64,000 bases of DNA from an uncultured Flavobacteriaceae bacterium (GCA_947500525.1 CANMSH010000008.1:1-64000); one strand, 5' to 3'. Positions 45,773 through 56,069 are shown, counted from the first letter of the stretch. The notes: generated by a model from the sequence alone, not told the origin. Numbers and translations are program-made.

Positions 45773-46834
45773 CTAAGAATTGTACTTTTTTAATTTGAAT
45801 TCAGTTGGAGTGGTTCCAGAATAGTGTTTGAAGAAGCGTGTAAAATGATTTGGTTCTTCAAAGCCTAATCTTCTTGATATTGAAGTGACCGACTCACCCT
45901 CTATAAGCATTAATTTGGCTGTGTTTACGAGTTCTAATCGAATAAGTTGCCCTAGTGATATATTCATTTTAGCCTGAACTCTTTTTGCCAGTGTCTTTAT
46001 AGATAAGTTTAGTTTATCGGCATAAAATGCCAACGATCTTTCTTGAGTATGATACTCTTTAAGAAGGCGCATAATATCTTGTGTAAAGAGATCTCTATTT
46101 TTGAAGTCGAAATTATCACGAAATTGTTTCGGTGTTGTTCCGGTAACATTTTTAAATACACGGTTAAAATAAGCATCATCTTTATAACCTAATTCATATG
46201 ATATTTCTTGAATACTTTTATCAGTAAATGCTATTTCTTTTTGGCCTTCAATAAGTTTCTTGGCGCTCATTAAATGACGAACAGACAGGCCTATTTTATT
46301 TTTTATTAATGTTTGAGCGTTATAACCTCGTTGATTTATAAGTTCTACCAAATCTCTATTGGTCAAAGAATTTGAATATTCTTTGTCTATAATTTCTTTT
46401 GCGTCAAAGATAATTTGATACTCTTCTTTATTTGCTTTAAATGGGTTTTGCCAATACCATTGTTTTGAAGAGACATCAATTATATTGGCTGAAGAATTTT
46501 CGACTAACACTGATTCTGATAAGAATTTTTTACAATCGTCACATTCTGTTAAATCAATATACCCCAAAGAAATAAGGTGTTTGAATAAAACACGCACTTC
46601 TGTGTTATAGAATTTATTTTCATCTGAAAATTCAATCTTTCTTACCGTAAAGTCATCAGATAAGAACTTGATGTATTGCCCTTTTTCTAAGAATATAGCT
46701 TTTTCTTGCCAGTCGAAATAATTTTTAAAATCTACTTGAATGCTGCCTTTGCCAGATAGAATATGAATCAGCGTATGTCTTTCTATGAAGTATACTTTGT
46801 TAAGCTCTGGAGAAAATTTTACTACGTTTTGCAT
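45773..46834 (-). CDS. Regulator with two tandem AraC DNA-binding domains
   Basis: This 353-residue protein has an N-terminal cupin-like half followed by two complete AraC-type domains. The first, residues about 142-240, ends DKSIQEISYELGYKDDAYFNRVFKNVTGTTPKQFRDN. The second, about 253-350, ends GESVTSISRRLGFEEPNHFTRFFKHYSGTTPTEFK. The two end in matching GTTPxxF motifs, so four helix-turn-helices are predicted in one chain. Both look intact. The neighbouring SnoaL-like, YHS and SPW genes on the same strand are likely targets. Confidence 0.85.
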   Translation of the reverse strand: MQNVVKFSPELNKVYFIERHTLIHILSGKGSIQVDFKNYFDWQEKAIFLEKGQYIKFLSDDFTVRKIEFSDENKFYNTEVRVLFKHLISLGYIDLTECDDCKKFLSESVLVENSSANIIDVSSKQWYWQNPFKANKEEYQIIFDAKEIIDKEYSNSLTNRDLVELINQRGYNAQTLIKNKIGLSVRHLMSAKKLIEGQKEIAFTDKSIQEISYELGYKDDAYFNRVFKNVTGTTPKQFRDNFDFKNRDLFTQDIMRLLKEYHTQERSLAFYADKLNLSIKTLAKRVQAKMNISLGQLIRLELVNTAKLMLIEGESVTSISRRLGFEEPNHFTRFFKHYSGTTPTEFKLKKYNS

Positions 46835-47015
46835 TCAATTGGTTGATTCTTATCTATTTGACATAAAATAGAAACAATACTTACACGAATGCAAAATTAG
46901 TAAATGATAACCTTATTGGAAGCAAATTTGATAGAAATTATAGTAAGCTCAATATGCGATCATGTTTCTAGAAAACAGCATGTTTTTTCTAATGTATATG
47001 ATCACATAAAGAACT

Positions 47016-48197
47016 TTACTGATAGAAAATTTCTCTTTTTACCGATATCTCTTTGTTTTCTTGTTTAATCCAATCGTTTTTTTGATTGTATGTGTAGTTA
47101 AAATCAATACCATTATCTGAACCGTGAACATTTGTGAAATTGAATGCGTTTATATGTCCTTTAGCATTATAAGTGATGTTTTCAGATCTACGAATATCTA
47201 ATGCATAACTCGTTAATTGATGATTTTCATTCCACACAATTTTATCTTCAGATTTTCCATTTGAGGATTTATTTGTAAAAGTGTATGTCTTGCCATTTCT
47301 TATTACATCTAAATTCAGATACGCAATGTTATGAACGTATTCTAAATTATAGGTATAATCAACACCTCTAAAGCTATAAGAAATTGAACTTATAAGGTCT
47401 TTGGTATATGTAAAGCTGTATTTTACTTTTCCTTTTAGGTTGATGCTTTTTAATTGGCGATCTTTATAGATAAGATCATATTTAAACAAGACGTTGCCAT
47501 TTCCTGAAGATGCTACTCTTGTATAATCAATAGATTTCAAATTCTCCCCTAATCCATAGTTAAAAATCATATTTTCGTTAGACCCCCCAATGTTTGAGGT
47601 CATTTTTATTTTAGTTACCTCTTTAGAAATGACATTTGGCACATAGTGATAAACCGTTGAGATTTCGCCATTTTTATTAGACAATTCATAATTTAAAATG
47701 AAGGAACTTATAAGGTCATTTATTTTTGATTTTATATTTGACGGTTTATTCTTAACATCATTTTGCACATGATTTTCAACAAAAGATTTAATCATGCCTA
47801 TTAATATGAGCCGTTTCGATTTGGTCATATCATTTGTTTGAATAAATATCTTTTCTATAATTTTTAAAGAATTAAAATAATACGTTGCATAATTACCTTT
47901 CACATTTGGAGAAAGTATAATTCCATTTTTTTTATGTTTTATCCCTTTTGTATTGATTTTATCAATTTGAAAGGTCAACCGTCTGTTTTTAGGTCTTTGC
48001 CTTTTATAAGTAGATTTGGAAGATTGATTATAAACAACGAGTTTATCACTATCAATTTCTAAATGCGTCCAATAATTATTCTTAGCCGAACAATTATCTT
48101 TTATAAATTGATTGATGCTTGCTAAAGAAACTTCTTGTGAATGAATTTGAGCAGATAAAAAACAAAAAATTGATGCAACGATGACTTTTAATTTCAT
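47016..48197 (-). CDS. Hypothetical secreted beta-rich protein
   Basis: This 393-residue exported protein has a signal peptide ending AQIHSQ. The second half contains repeated short beta-hairpins (GLGENLKSIDYTRVA, GRQLKSINLKGKVKYSFTY-like, DRQLKSINL, NAKGHINAFNFTN, NQKNDWIKQENK) that resemble YD-type repeats of Bacteroidota surface proteins such as DUF4595, but no family was confirmed. It is not adjacent to toxin or secretion genes. The function is unknown. Confidence 0.65.
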   Translation of the reverse strand: MKLKVIVASIFCFLSAQIHSQEVSLASINQFIKDNCSAKNNYWTHLEIDSDKLVVYNQSSKSTYKRQRPKNRRLTFQIDKINTKGIKHKKNGIILSPNVKGNYATYYFNSLKIIEKIFIQTNDMTKSKRLILIGMIKSFVENHVQNDVKNKPSNIKSKINDLISSFILNYELSNKNGEISTVYHYVPNVISKEVTKIKMTSNIGGSNENMIFNYGLGENLKSIDYTRVASSGNGNVLFKYDLIYKDRQLKSINLKGKVKYSFTYTKDLISSISYSFRGVDYTYNLEYVHNIAYLNLDVIRNGKTYTFTNKSSNGKSEDKIVWNENHQLTSYALDIRRSENITYNAKGHINAFNFTNVHGSDNGIDFNYTYNQKNDWIKQENKEISVKREIFYQ

Positions 48198-48319
48198 TTG
48201 ATGTAATACTTATAGATTAATTTATATCGGTTTATGCTAGAACTTAATTTGGCTTATTTAATTGTATCTTACCTAATAAAAAAAATATGATACCGTCTCA
48301 ATAGTAAGTTGTGTTGGTG

Positions 48320-49558
48320 TCAATGGGTACTATTTTCAACGGATTTTACATTTGTTTTAAGAGAATAAAACGCCAAAATTGTACTTAATAGCATTAAGAC
48401 ACCACCAAGTATAAAAGGAGCACCGCCAAATACAAAGGGGGCGTCCTTATTGGTGAAATAATAGAATATTCCTGTCATTACAGGTGGTCCAACAATGGCC
48501 GAGGCACTCATTAGACTCGCCAATGTACCCTGAATTTCACCTTGTTCATTCGCAGGTACTTGTAACGAAACTACAGCCTGAAGCGCCGGGCCAGCGATAC
48601 CTCCTAAGCAATATGGAATAAGAAATACAAAAACCATCCAACCTTCAGTAGCGAACGCGAATAAAAACATACCAATAGCATATAGGCCCATACCTATATA
48701 TATACTTTTTTCATTACCTAAAATTGGATTCACCCATCGAATGAGAACCCCTTGTACAAGCCCTACCAATAGTCCAATAGCACCAAGAGAGATACCTACC
48801 ATTTTCTCATCCCAATCAAATTGGTACATGGTAAAGTAGCTCCAATTACTTTGAATGGCATGTGAACCTGTATATAACAAGAATATAGCTAAAACTAAGC
48901 CAATTAATGCAGGGTATTTTCTTAAATGTAAGAGGCTCCCAATAGGGTTTGCACGCTTGATATCGAATGGTCTTCGATTTTCTTTAGAGAGCGATTCGGG
49001 TAACACAAAATATCCGTACAAAAAATTGAGCATACAGAGTATCGCGGTTGCATAAAAAGGAACTCTTGCCCCGTATTGACCTAATAAACCTCCAATTACC
49101 GGGCCGATTATAAATCCTAATCCAAATGCCGCACCTATCATTCCGAAGTTTTTTGCCCTATTCTCTGGGGTGCTTATATCGGCTATATAGGCAGAGGCAG
49201 TTGTAATGCTTGCTCCGGTAACACCGGCAATAATACGACCAATAAACAGCCAAGTGATTGTTGGCGCAAACGCCAGCAAGATATAGTCTAATGAAAAGGC
49301 AAAAAGAGATACTAGAATAATAGGTCTTCTCCCAAACTTGTCGCTCAAATTTCCAATCAACGGAGCGCAAATAAATTGAACGATTGCATAAGCGAAAGTA
49401 AGCCAGCCTCCAATTTTCGCTGCTTCGCTGATGTCTCCATCTATAAGTTGTTCTATTAAGGTTGGAATTACGGGTATTATGATTCCCCAACCTATAACAT
49501 CAAGAAGCATGGTCACGAAAATAAAACCCATGGCCGCTTGTTTTTTATCTTTTTTCAT
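48320..49558 (-). CDS. TetA/TCR-like MFS efflux transporter
   Basis: This 412-residue, 12-helix MFS transporter has [15 protein letters not shown] (motif A), [23 protein letters not shown] (motif C region) and a second-half [29 protein letters not shown] typical of the TetA/TCR group. Many chromosomal members export unknown drugs or metabolites, so tetracycline resistance cannot be assumed. Its neighbours are on the same strand but separated by more than 100 nt. Confidence 0.9.
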   Translation of the reverse strand: MKKDKKQAAMGFIFVTMLLDVIGWGIIIPVIPTLIEQLIDGDISEAAKIGGWLTFAYAIVQFICAPLIGNLSDKFGRRPIILVSLFAFSLDYILLAFAPTITWLFIGRIIAGVTGASITTASAYIADISTPENRAKNFGMIGAAFGLGFIIGPVIGGLLGQYGARVPFYATAILCMLNFLYGYFVLPESLSKENRRPFDIKRANPIGSLLHLRKYPALIGLVLAIFLLYTGSHAIQSNWSYFTMYQFDWDEKMVGISLGAIGLLVGLVQGVLIRWVNPILGNEKSIYIGMGLYAIGMFLFAFATEGWMVFVFLIPYCLGGIAGPALQAVVSLQVPANEQGEIQGTLASLMSASAIVGPPVMTGIFYYFTNKDAPFVFGGAPFILGGVLMLLSTILAFYSLKTNVKSVENSTH

Positions 49559-49743
49559 GTGTTTATTTTTATAACTTTTTTATGGACACATGCTGTTCGC
49601 AATTCATCATACCATTAGATAGTGAAATTTTGAACTTGCTCGTTTCATAGTTGGAGAAATGAGCTGCAAATAAATGAAAAATATTAGATAAAGTGCAGTT
49701 TTATTTTGAGGTACAGCGAACTATTCTCTGTGAGGCAAATAAA

Positions 49744-50298
49744 TTACTTATTTTTCTCCCAATTATTCTTAGTACGTATTCTTTTGTACAATTTAATACC
49801 TAACATTAAAAGTATGGAAACTCCTAATAGGGTTACTACACCATAGATCCAATTCACACTATTTTTTAAGACCACCAAAAAAACAATTGAGAATAGAATA
49901 ATTGTGGCAACTTCATTCCAAATACGCAATTTATTCGAAGAAAATTTTACGACATCCTGCTGTAATTGTTTGAAGATGCGATGACATTGTAAATGATATC
50001 CATAGAGTAATACTACAAATCCTAGTTTAATATGCATCCAAGGCATGTCTAGATATGCAGGATTTTGGTACAACATCCAAAACGCAAAAATACTGGCTAA
50101 AATCGCCGAAGGCCATGCAATAATATACCATAGACGCTTGCTCATAAGTTTATACTGCGTCTGTAAAATTTGTCGTTCTATTTCTGTTTTTTCTTCGGCT
50201 TCAACATGGTAAATAAAAAGACGAACGATGTAAAATAAACCCGCAAACCAAGTTATTACAAAAATAAGGTGTAAGGCTTTTAGGTTTAAAAACTCCAT
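49744..50298 (-). CDS. hemJ: Protoporphyrinogen IX oxidase, HemJ type
   Basis: This 184-residue membrane protein has four helices and conserved residues H10 and K91, which are the key residues of HemJ. The ALHLIFVITWFAGLFYIVRLFIYH pattern (given here as HLIFVITWFAGLF and RLFIYH) is distinctive. HemJ oxidises protoporphyrinogen IX to protoporphyrin IX, the step before ferrochelatase. It lies 1 nt downstream of hemH in the same direction. It belongs to the CopD-related superfamily, which is the alternative annotation, but the His/Lys pattern and hemH context support HemJ. Confidence 0.9.
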   Translation of the reverse strand: MEFLNLKALHLIFVITWFAGLFYIVRLFIYHVEAEEKTEIERQILQTQYKLMSKRLWYIIAWPSAILASIFAFWMLYQNPAYLDMPWMHIKLGFVVLLYGYHLQCHRIFKQLQQDVVKFSSNKLRIWNEVATIILFSIVFLVVLKNSVNWIYGVVTLLGVSILLMLGIKLYKRIRTKNNWEKNK

Positions 50299-50299
50299 C

Positions 50300-51331
50300 T
50301 TAGATCAACACTTTTTTTTCTTGCCATTGTTCGATCCATTGAACCATAGTATCTACCCATTCATCATTGTCATTCATGCAAGGAATATGCTTATATGTTT
50401 CTCCACCAGCCTCTAGAAACTCTTCTTTTCCTTCCATGGCAATTTCCTCTAAGGTTTCAAGACAATCAGAAACGAAAGCGGGTGTTATAACAGCTAGCTT
50501 TTTCTTACCTTCTCCCGGAAATTTCTCTAATTCATAATCTGTATATGGTTTTAACCAAGGATCTTTCAAAAGTCTAGACTGAAATGAATTACTATACGTG
50601 CCTTCTTTTAGTTCTAATTGCTCAACGATAAGACGGGTAGTTTCAAAACATTGATGTCTATAACAAGTTCTATGCGCTTTTGATGGTGTATTACAGCAGC
50701 TACCATCAATCTTACAATGAGACTTTGTCGTGTCAGATTTTAAAATGTGTCTTTCTGGAATACCGTGATATGAGAATAAGATATGATCATATTCAAAACC
50801 GTCTAAATGATGCTTAATATTATTGCTCATCGCAGTTATATAGGCTTCATTATTATAGAATACAGGAAACGTATTTATTTTCATATTCGGAAAGTCATCG
50901 CGATTTACTTCTTTTGCCTTTTCAACAACAGTTTCATACGATGACATAGCATAATGAGGATAAAGTGGAATTAACAAAATTTCTTCTACCCCTTGATCAT
51001 GCAATTCTTGGATTCCTTTCTTAATACTCATAGATCCATATCGCATCCCTAAAGCAACAGGGATGTGTAATTTGGCAGCTACTTTTTTTGTGAAACGTTC
51101 AGAAATAACAACAAGTGGAGAACCTTCATCCCACCATATTTTTTTATAAGCTTTCGCCGATTTTTTAGGCCTTGTGTTTAATACGATGCCTTTAATGAGT
51201 AAATAGCGTTTCCAATAAGCAATGTCAATGACACGTTCGTCCATTAAAAATTCATCTAAATACTTGCGTACGTCTTTCGTTTTTGTACTATCAGGTGAGC
51301 CTAAATTTACGAGTAATATTCCTTTCTTCAT
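50300..51331 (-). CDS. hemH: Ferrochelatase with Cys-rich insertion
   Basis: This 343-residue ferrochelatase inserts ferrous iron into protoporphyrin IX. The catalytic H189 lies in FSYHGIPERH and the acidic metal-entry helix in SDCLETLEEIAMEG. Between them, residues 206-228 contain five Cys and neighbouring His (C206, C212, C213, C223, C228), a likely metal or Fe-S binding insertion. The start is the ATG at 51331-51329. It is the leftward partner of hemJ and is divergent from the TraB/GumN gene. Confidence 0.96.
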   Translation of the reverse strand: MKKGILLVNLGSPDSTKTKDVRKYLDEFLMDERVIDIAYWKRYLLIKGIVLNTRPKKSAKAYKKIWWDEGSPLVVISERFTKKVAAKLHIPVALGMRYGSMSIKKGIQELHDQGVEEILLIPLYPHYAMSSYETVVEKAKEVNRDDFPNMKINTFPVFYNNEAYITAMSNNIKHHLDGFEYDHILFSYHGIPERHILKSDTTKSHCKIDGSCCNTPSKAHRTCYRHQCFETTRLIVEQLELKEGTYSNSFQSRLLKDPWLKPYTDYELEKFPGEGKKKLAVITPAFVSDCLETLEEIAMEGKEEFLEAGGETYKHIPCMNDNDEWVDTMVQWIEQWQEKKVLI

Positions 51332-51349
51332 GTAATAAATAATGTGTCA

Positions 51350-51357
51350 CAAAAATA
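51350..51357 (-). promoter_or_regulatory. Candidate -7 element for hemH
   Basis: On the minus strand this reads TATTTTTG, a TAnnTTTG match, 18 nt upstream of the hemH ATG. No clear -33 TTG was found, so it is a partial prediction. Confidence 0.4.
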
Positions 51358-51502
51358 CGATTATTCATGAATTAAAATACCATAAATAATGTTGTTACTT
51401 AAAAAAAAGACATTTTTACGAATTGACACTAGGTATTTACTCATTTCAGATGTTCTATTAGTGAAGAAATAAATATATTTACTTTCTATCTAATTAGATT
51501 TT

Positions 51503-54500
51503 ATGAAAAAAAGTTTCGCTTTTCTACTTGCTTTTACTTGCCTGTTTGCGTCAGCACAGCAAAAGTATCAGAGTCTACTTTGGAAAATTTCTGGCAATGA
51601 CTTAACAAAAGACTCTTACTTGTATGGTACAATGCACGTAAGTAGTAAGGTAGCTTTTAGATTGGATGATGTTTTTTATAAAGCACTAACGAAAAGTGAA
51701 GTCGTCGCCTTAGAATCAGATCCTACAACCTGGATGTCTAATAGCTATGAGAGTATGGCTGCGGGCATAGGAAGTTTCAATTCATATAATTCTGGAAGTA
51801 ATTTTTATGAAAATTTATTCAAACTATCTTCACCAAAAGATAGAGCAATTCGTTCTTTTATACGATTTGATAATTCAATAATTAATGGATATCTGTATAG
51901 AAAGAGCAAGGATGCAGATAATTTTGAAGAAGAGACTTATTTAGATATGTTCATTTATCAAGCGGGTAAAAAACAAGAGAAAGATATTGTTGGATTAGAA
52001 GATTTTAAAGAATCGAGATACCTAACTACAAAGGCAAATTATAACCCTATCAAAAAGAAAATTGATGTTTGGTTACGAAAAAAATATAAGGAAGGTGATG
52101 GTGGATATATGTTAACCGAAGATGCCTACAGAAATAGGAACTTAGATTTATTAGATTCTATTGGCGAAGCTTCAAATACTGAACATTTTAGAAAATACAT
52201 GCTCTATGAACGTAATGCGAATATGGTCAATGTCTTGGATTCGATTATGCGACAAAAATCGGTTTTCTCAGGAGTAGGTGCAGCTCATTTACCAGGTAAG
52301 CAAGGAATGATAGAAATGCTCAGAAGAAAAGGGTATACAGTAACTCCTTTGAAGTCTAATCAAAGTAATTATGGTAAAAAAGTAAAGACCAAAATAGAAG
52401 ATACATTCATAAAACCAACCTTGGAAAAGCACTACACTGAAGATCAATTTTTAGCTATTAAAAGTTTCGAAGAACTTAGAGAGCTTAACTTCTTTGGTCA
52501 AAAATATTATGTGGCCACTGATATGACCAATGGAGGATATTTGGCAGTTACCCGAATAAATACGTTCGACTATTTGACGAAAAAACCAAAGAACCATCTA
52601 AAACGAATCGATGATTTGTTATTTGAGGATATTCCAGGCGAAATTATCAGTAAAGAATTAATAACAACACCTTATGAAGGAATTAAAATTCTAAACAAAA
52701 CGAAAAAAGATGATTTTCAGCGATACCTTATCTATAAGACACCATTAGAAATTATCATCATTAAATTAGGTGGTAAGAAGGATTATGTGTTGAAATATGG
52801 AGATGAAATTTTTGATTCTGTAGAGTTTAAAATGTTTTCGAAAGCGTATAAAAATGTCAATCCAGAATACGGAAAATATACTATAAATATGCCTCAAGGT
52901 TACATTGCTGAAAACTTGAAAGTAGCGGGTAAAAGAATTATTCAGGGATTTGACACAAACAGCTACTATTTTTTACAGGAATCTCCGTTGCACGATACAA
53001 AATATATAGAAGAAGACGCTTTTGAGGCAAAGTACATACACAAAGCATTTATTGAAGATCTCAAGTTTAAAAATGATGGAAATCATGGTTTCTATAAGAA
53101 TGAAGATTATACAACTTACCAATCAAAAACATTTATTGATTCGTTACATACAAAACAGTTGATGCTGCGCAGTATAGTGAAGGATGAGAGTTACTATCTT
53201 TTGGGATATGTTGGCAACGATACGCTTGTTGCAAATGCATATTTCGATTCTTTCAAATTAAAAGACATGGTTTATAAAGATGCGTTTAAAAAGGAAATTG
53301 ATACTTCCTTACATTTTTCGGTTTATACAAATGCAAAAAAACCAATGGCGAGCCGCTACTACGGTAGAAAGAAAGAAAAACCATATCAACAAAAGATAAA
53401 AAGAACCACCTATAGTTCGAAAACTAATGAGCAAATAGAAATTGTACGAACTAAATATCACGATCTACAAATGTTTGCTCACATTGATAGTGTTTGGAAT
53501 AACACCAAGAAAAAATACAATAAAAAGTTTGTTGTCACAGAAGAAGAGAAATCGAGTAAAAACGACGCTCATGTATATCAATTTGTGTTAAGTGATAGTG
53601 CGAGTAATAAGCGTATTATCGTCAAAAATATACTCAAAAAAGGAACACTCTTTACCTTAAAAACACTAGAAGATAATCGATTTGAGCGTTCAAAGTTTAT
53701 ACAAGAGTTTTATGACACTTTTTCACCTATGGATACTTTATTGGGTCAAACGCCATTTAAAGATAAAGTTCCGCTCTTTTTAGATGCCTTAAAGAAAAAT
53801 GATAGTATTATTTATCAATCGTTTTATAAGATTAATTTCAAAGATAAAGATGCTGATGCTATTATTGAGGTATTGCAAAATCATGAATTTGCAAAAGGAC
53901 AGCGATTTATAAAATCAAACTTAATTAAAGAGTTAATTGGGTTGAAAAGTCAAAGAGTACGGCCTTTTTTGAAACACTTGTACTCTAAATCATACAATGA
54001 ACCAGAAAATCAAATCAGTATTATTAAAGGCTTAATGCTCAAAAATGATATCGACTCCTATAATTATATTTTAGAACTACTTGCTGTTGATTTTCCGATA
54101 AGTACGTTTTCTTTAAATTCAATTTTTGAACATGCGAAGGACAAAGATTCTTTGTTCGTTAGAAGAAAGCTATTTCCAGAATTGTTGCAGTATACTTCAA
54201 TTCAAGAATACAAAAAGCCAATATATTCGCTATTGTCTGATCTCAAAGAAAAAGGCGTGTTAAAACCCAAAATATATAAAAAATACAAAAATCAATTGTT
54301 GTACGATGCTAAAATTGAATTGAAAAGAAGTCCTACCAAAAATAGAACCAGTTATGTGGCTAATAGAAGGGGTAATGACTTAATTTTAGCAGAATATACA
54401 AGTTTGTTATTTCCTTTTCACAAAGAGAAGAAGGTCATGCAGTTTTATAATAAGTTAATAGATGCCGATGATAAAAATGCTTTGGTGAACTATGTATATC

Positions 54501-54991
54501 TGTTAAAGAAAAATAATATGGTTGTTCCCCGAAAGTTATTTGATAAAGTATATGGTGAAACGAAAAATATTCATGTACTCGCCGAAAAACTGAGTAAGGA
54601 TAAACTTTTACCTAAAGAACTAAATGATAGTATATATAAAAGGAAATATGCAGAATCGAAACTCTTTAATAGAGTTTACTATTCAAAGGATAAAGATTCA
54701 ATATCGTTTTATAAACGAGAGATTTTAAATCTGGAAAAAGATAAAATTTCTGTATACTTTTTTAAATTAAAGAAAGTGAATCAGTATAGTAATTCTAGCA
54801 GCCTCTATTATATTGCATTGCGACATAACAAAGGGAGTATTGAGCTAAAACCTTATTATACATCGGGCAGTCGAGGTATCTTCTTAGACGAAACTAAAAC
54901 GGAAGAAGAACTTATTATTGAAGCTTTAGAAAAAATAAGATATAAAGATAGAGATCGTATTGTACGCAATGGTTATTCGTATAATCATTAA
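51503..54991 (+). CDS. Giant TraB/GumN-family protein
   Basis: This 1162-residue exported protein has a signal peptide ending FASAQ. It begins with a TraB/GumN domain (about residues 20-290), with signature SYLYGTMHVSS near the start and the conserved GVGAAHLPGKQGMIEMLRRKGY at its end. The remaining 870 residues are a largely unassigned helical and beta extension with no recognisable catalytic motif. TraB-like proteins may act as peptidases or pheromone shutdown-related factors, but the role in bacteria is poorly known. The stop codon overlaps the convergent AraC gene by 4 nt. Homologues of this size are characteristic of flavobacteria. Confidence 0.75.
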   Translation: MKKSFAFLLAFTCLFASAQQKYQSLLWKISGNDLTKDSYLYGTMHVSSKVAFRLDDVFYKALTKSEVVALESDPTTWMSNSYESMAAGIGSFNSYNSGSNFYENLFKLSSPKDRAIRSFIRFDNSIINGYLYRKSKDADNFEEETYLDMFIYQAGKKQEKDIVGLEDFKESRYLTTKANYNPIKKKIDVWLRKKYKEGDGGYMLTEDAYRNRNLDLLDSIGEASNTEHFRKYMLYERNANMVNVLDSIMRQKSVFSGVGAAHLPGKQGMIEMLRRKGYTVTPLKSNQSNYGKKVKTKIEDTFIKPTLEKHYTEDQFLAIKSFEELRELNFFGQKYYVATDMTNGGYLAVTRINTFDYLTKKPKNHLKRIDDLLFEDIPGEIISKELITTPYEGIKILNKTKKDDFQRYLIYKTPLEIIIIKLGGKKDYVLKYGDEIFDSVEFKMFSKAYKNVNPEYGKYTINMPQGYIAENLKVAGKRIIQGFDTNSYYFLQESPLHDTKYIEEDAFEAKYIHKAFIEDLKFKNDGNHGFYKNEDYTTYQSKTFIDSLHTKQLMLRSIVKDESYYLLGYVGNDTLVANAYFDSFKLKDMVYKDAFKKEIDTSLHFSVYTNAKKPMASRYYGRKKEKPYQQKIKRTTYSSKTNEQIEIVRTKYHDLQMFAHIDSVWNNTKKKYNKKFVVTEEEKSSKNDAHVYQFVLSDSASNKRIIVKNILKKGTLFTLKTLEDNRFERSKFIQEFYDTFSPMDTLLGQTPFKDKVPLFLDALKKNDSIIYQSFYKINFKDKDADAIIEVLQNHEFAKGQRFIKSNLIKELIGLKSQRVRPFLKHLYSKSYNEPENQISIIKGLMLKNDIDSYNYILELLAVDFPISTFSLNSIFEHAKDKDSLFVRRKLFPELLQYTSIQEYKKPIYSLLSDLKEKGVLKPKIYKKYKNQLLYDAKIELKRSPTKNRTSYVANRRGNDLILAEYTSLLFPFHKEKKVMQFYNKLIDADDKNALVNYVYLLKKNNMVVPRKLFDKVYGETKNIHVLAEKLSKDKLLPKELNDSIYKRKYAESKLFNRVYYSKDKDSISFYKREILNLEKDKISVYFFKLKKVNQYSNSSSLYYIALRHNKGSIELKPYYTSGSRGIFLDETKTEEELIIEALEKIRYKDRDRIVRNGYSYNH

Positions 54992-55872
54992 CTCGAAATG
55001 TACTTTTTTGGAGTTGTGCCATACTTTTTCTTAAAAGCTGCTATAAAATGACTTGAGGTACTATACCCAATTTTATGTCCAACTTCATTTACATTCATTT
55101 TGTTTGAACTAAGCAATTTACATGCATATTCCATTTTATAATCAAACAAAAAGCTATAGACTGAATCACCATAAATTTGTTTAAAACCTTCTTTTAATTT
55201 TTTTAAGGTTAGACCTACTTCATTTGCTAATTCTTGCAAACTTGGAGGCGCTGCCATTCTAGAGATAATGATGTCTTTTGCTTTTCTAATTTTTAAAACG
55301 TTTTCTTCATCTACTAAAAACGGACATTGTTCAATATTTGCATCCTCACTTCTGTTAAAATAAAGGCTCAGTAACTCATATGCTTTGCCTTTGAGGTATA
55401 AATTCTTGATAGAACTATGCAAATTGTAATTCATCATTTGATTCAACACAACCGCCATTGCAGGTGAAACAGACTTTGAGTCATAATATTTTTTGTCTTT
55501 ATTTTCATCACTCAAAAAGTGAATATAGTCAGCTTCTAATGAAAATAGAGAATGAAATTTCTTGATTGATATGAGCAATGATATCATCCAAGAATTTGGG
55601 TTCATGTTTAAATTTAAGGGTAAGTCAATTTGAGGGTTGTATAACAATAGTGCATGTTCATCTAAGAGATCTAAGGCGTAATTACCTTTGTTGAAGATAA
55701 ATTTTGCACCACCTTTTAAACAATAATGAAATTGTATAAAGCTACTGTCAATTTCGCGTATAACCTGCTGTTTTTGCGAAGTTTCATTTTGAATTTTTAG
55801 AATATAAAACCCTTCATCGATCACAATTTCTTCAGCAGAACCTCTAGCGATATTTTTTAAGCTTGTTGTCAT
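54988..55872 (-). CDS. AraC-family regulator beside the heme operon
   Basis: This 294-residue regulator has an N-terminal cupin-like sensing part (IQFHYCLKGGAKFIFNKGN) and an AraC C-terminal domain (SLQELANEVGLTLKKLKEGFKQIYG and NVNEVGHKIGYSTSSHFIAAFKKKYGTTPKKY). It is divergent from hemA, and the shared 197-nt gap holds the hemA promoter, so it may control heme synthesis. Its 3' end overlaps the convergent TraB/GumN gene. Confidence 0.88.
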   Translation of the reverse strand: MTTSLKNIARGSAEEIVIDEGFYILKIQNETSQKQQVIREIDSSFIQFHYCLKGGAKFIFNKGNYALDLLDEHALLLYNPQIDLPLNLNMNPNSWMISLLISIKKFHSLFSLEADYIHFLSDENKDKKYYDSKSVSPAMAVVLNQMMNYNLHSSIKNLYLKGKAYELLSLYFNRSEDANIEQCPFLVDEENVLKIRKAKDIIISRMAAPPSLQELANEVGLTLKKLKEGFKQIYGDSVYSFLFDYKMEYACKLLSSNKMNVNEVGHKIGYSTSSHFIAAFKKKYGTTPKKYISS

Positions 55873-56017
55873 ATCTAAATTTTAAGAATCTATTTAGAAT
55901 TGTTCTAAATAAAATAGTGAATTTTGCCCATTATACCTACAAAAATAGGATATTTCTTACAGATTGATGAAAAAATTGATGAAAAAACCGATATCGTTAT
56001 TAAAAATCCCTTAAGCG

Positions 56018-56049
56018 TTGTTTTTATTCAAGAACGAATAATATTTTTG
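56018..56049 (+). promoter_or_regulatory. Promoter of the hemA operon
   Basis: TTG at 56018-56020 and TATTTTTG at 56042-56049 are separated by 21 nt, a good Bacteroidota promoter. The hemA ATG is 20 nt downstream. An AAGGAA just before the ATG could act as a ribosome binding site, which is uncommon in this phylum. Confidence 0.6.
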
Positions 56050-56069
56050 TCGTCGATTCAAAGGAATTC

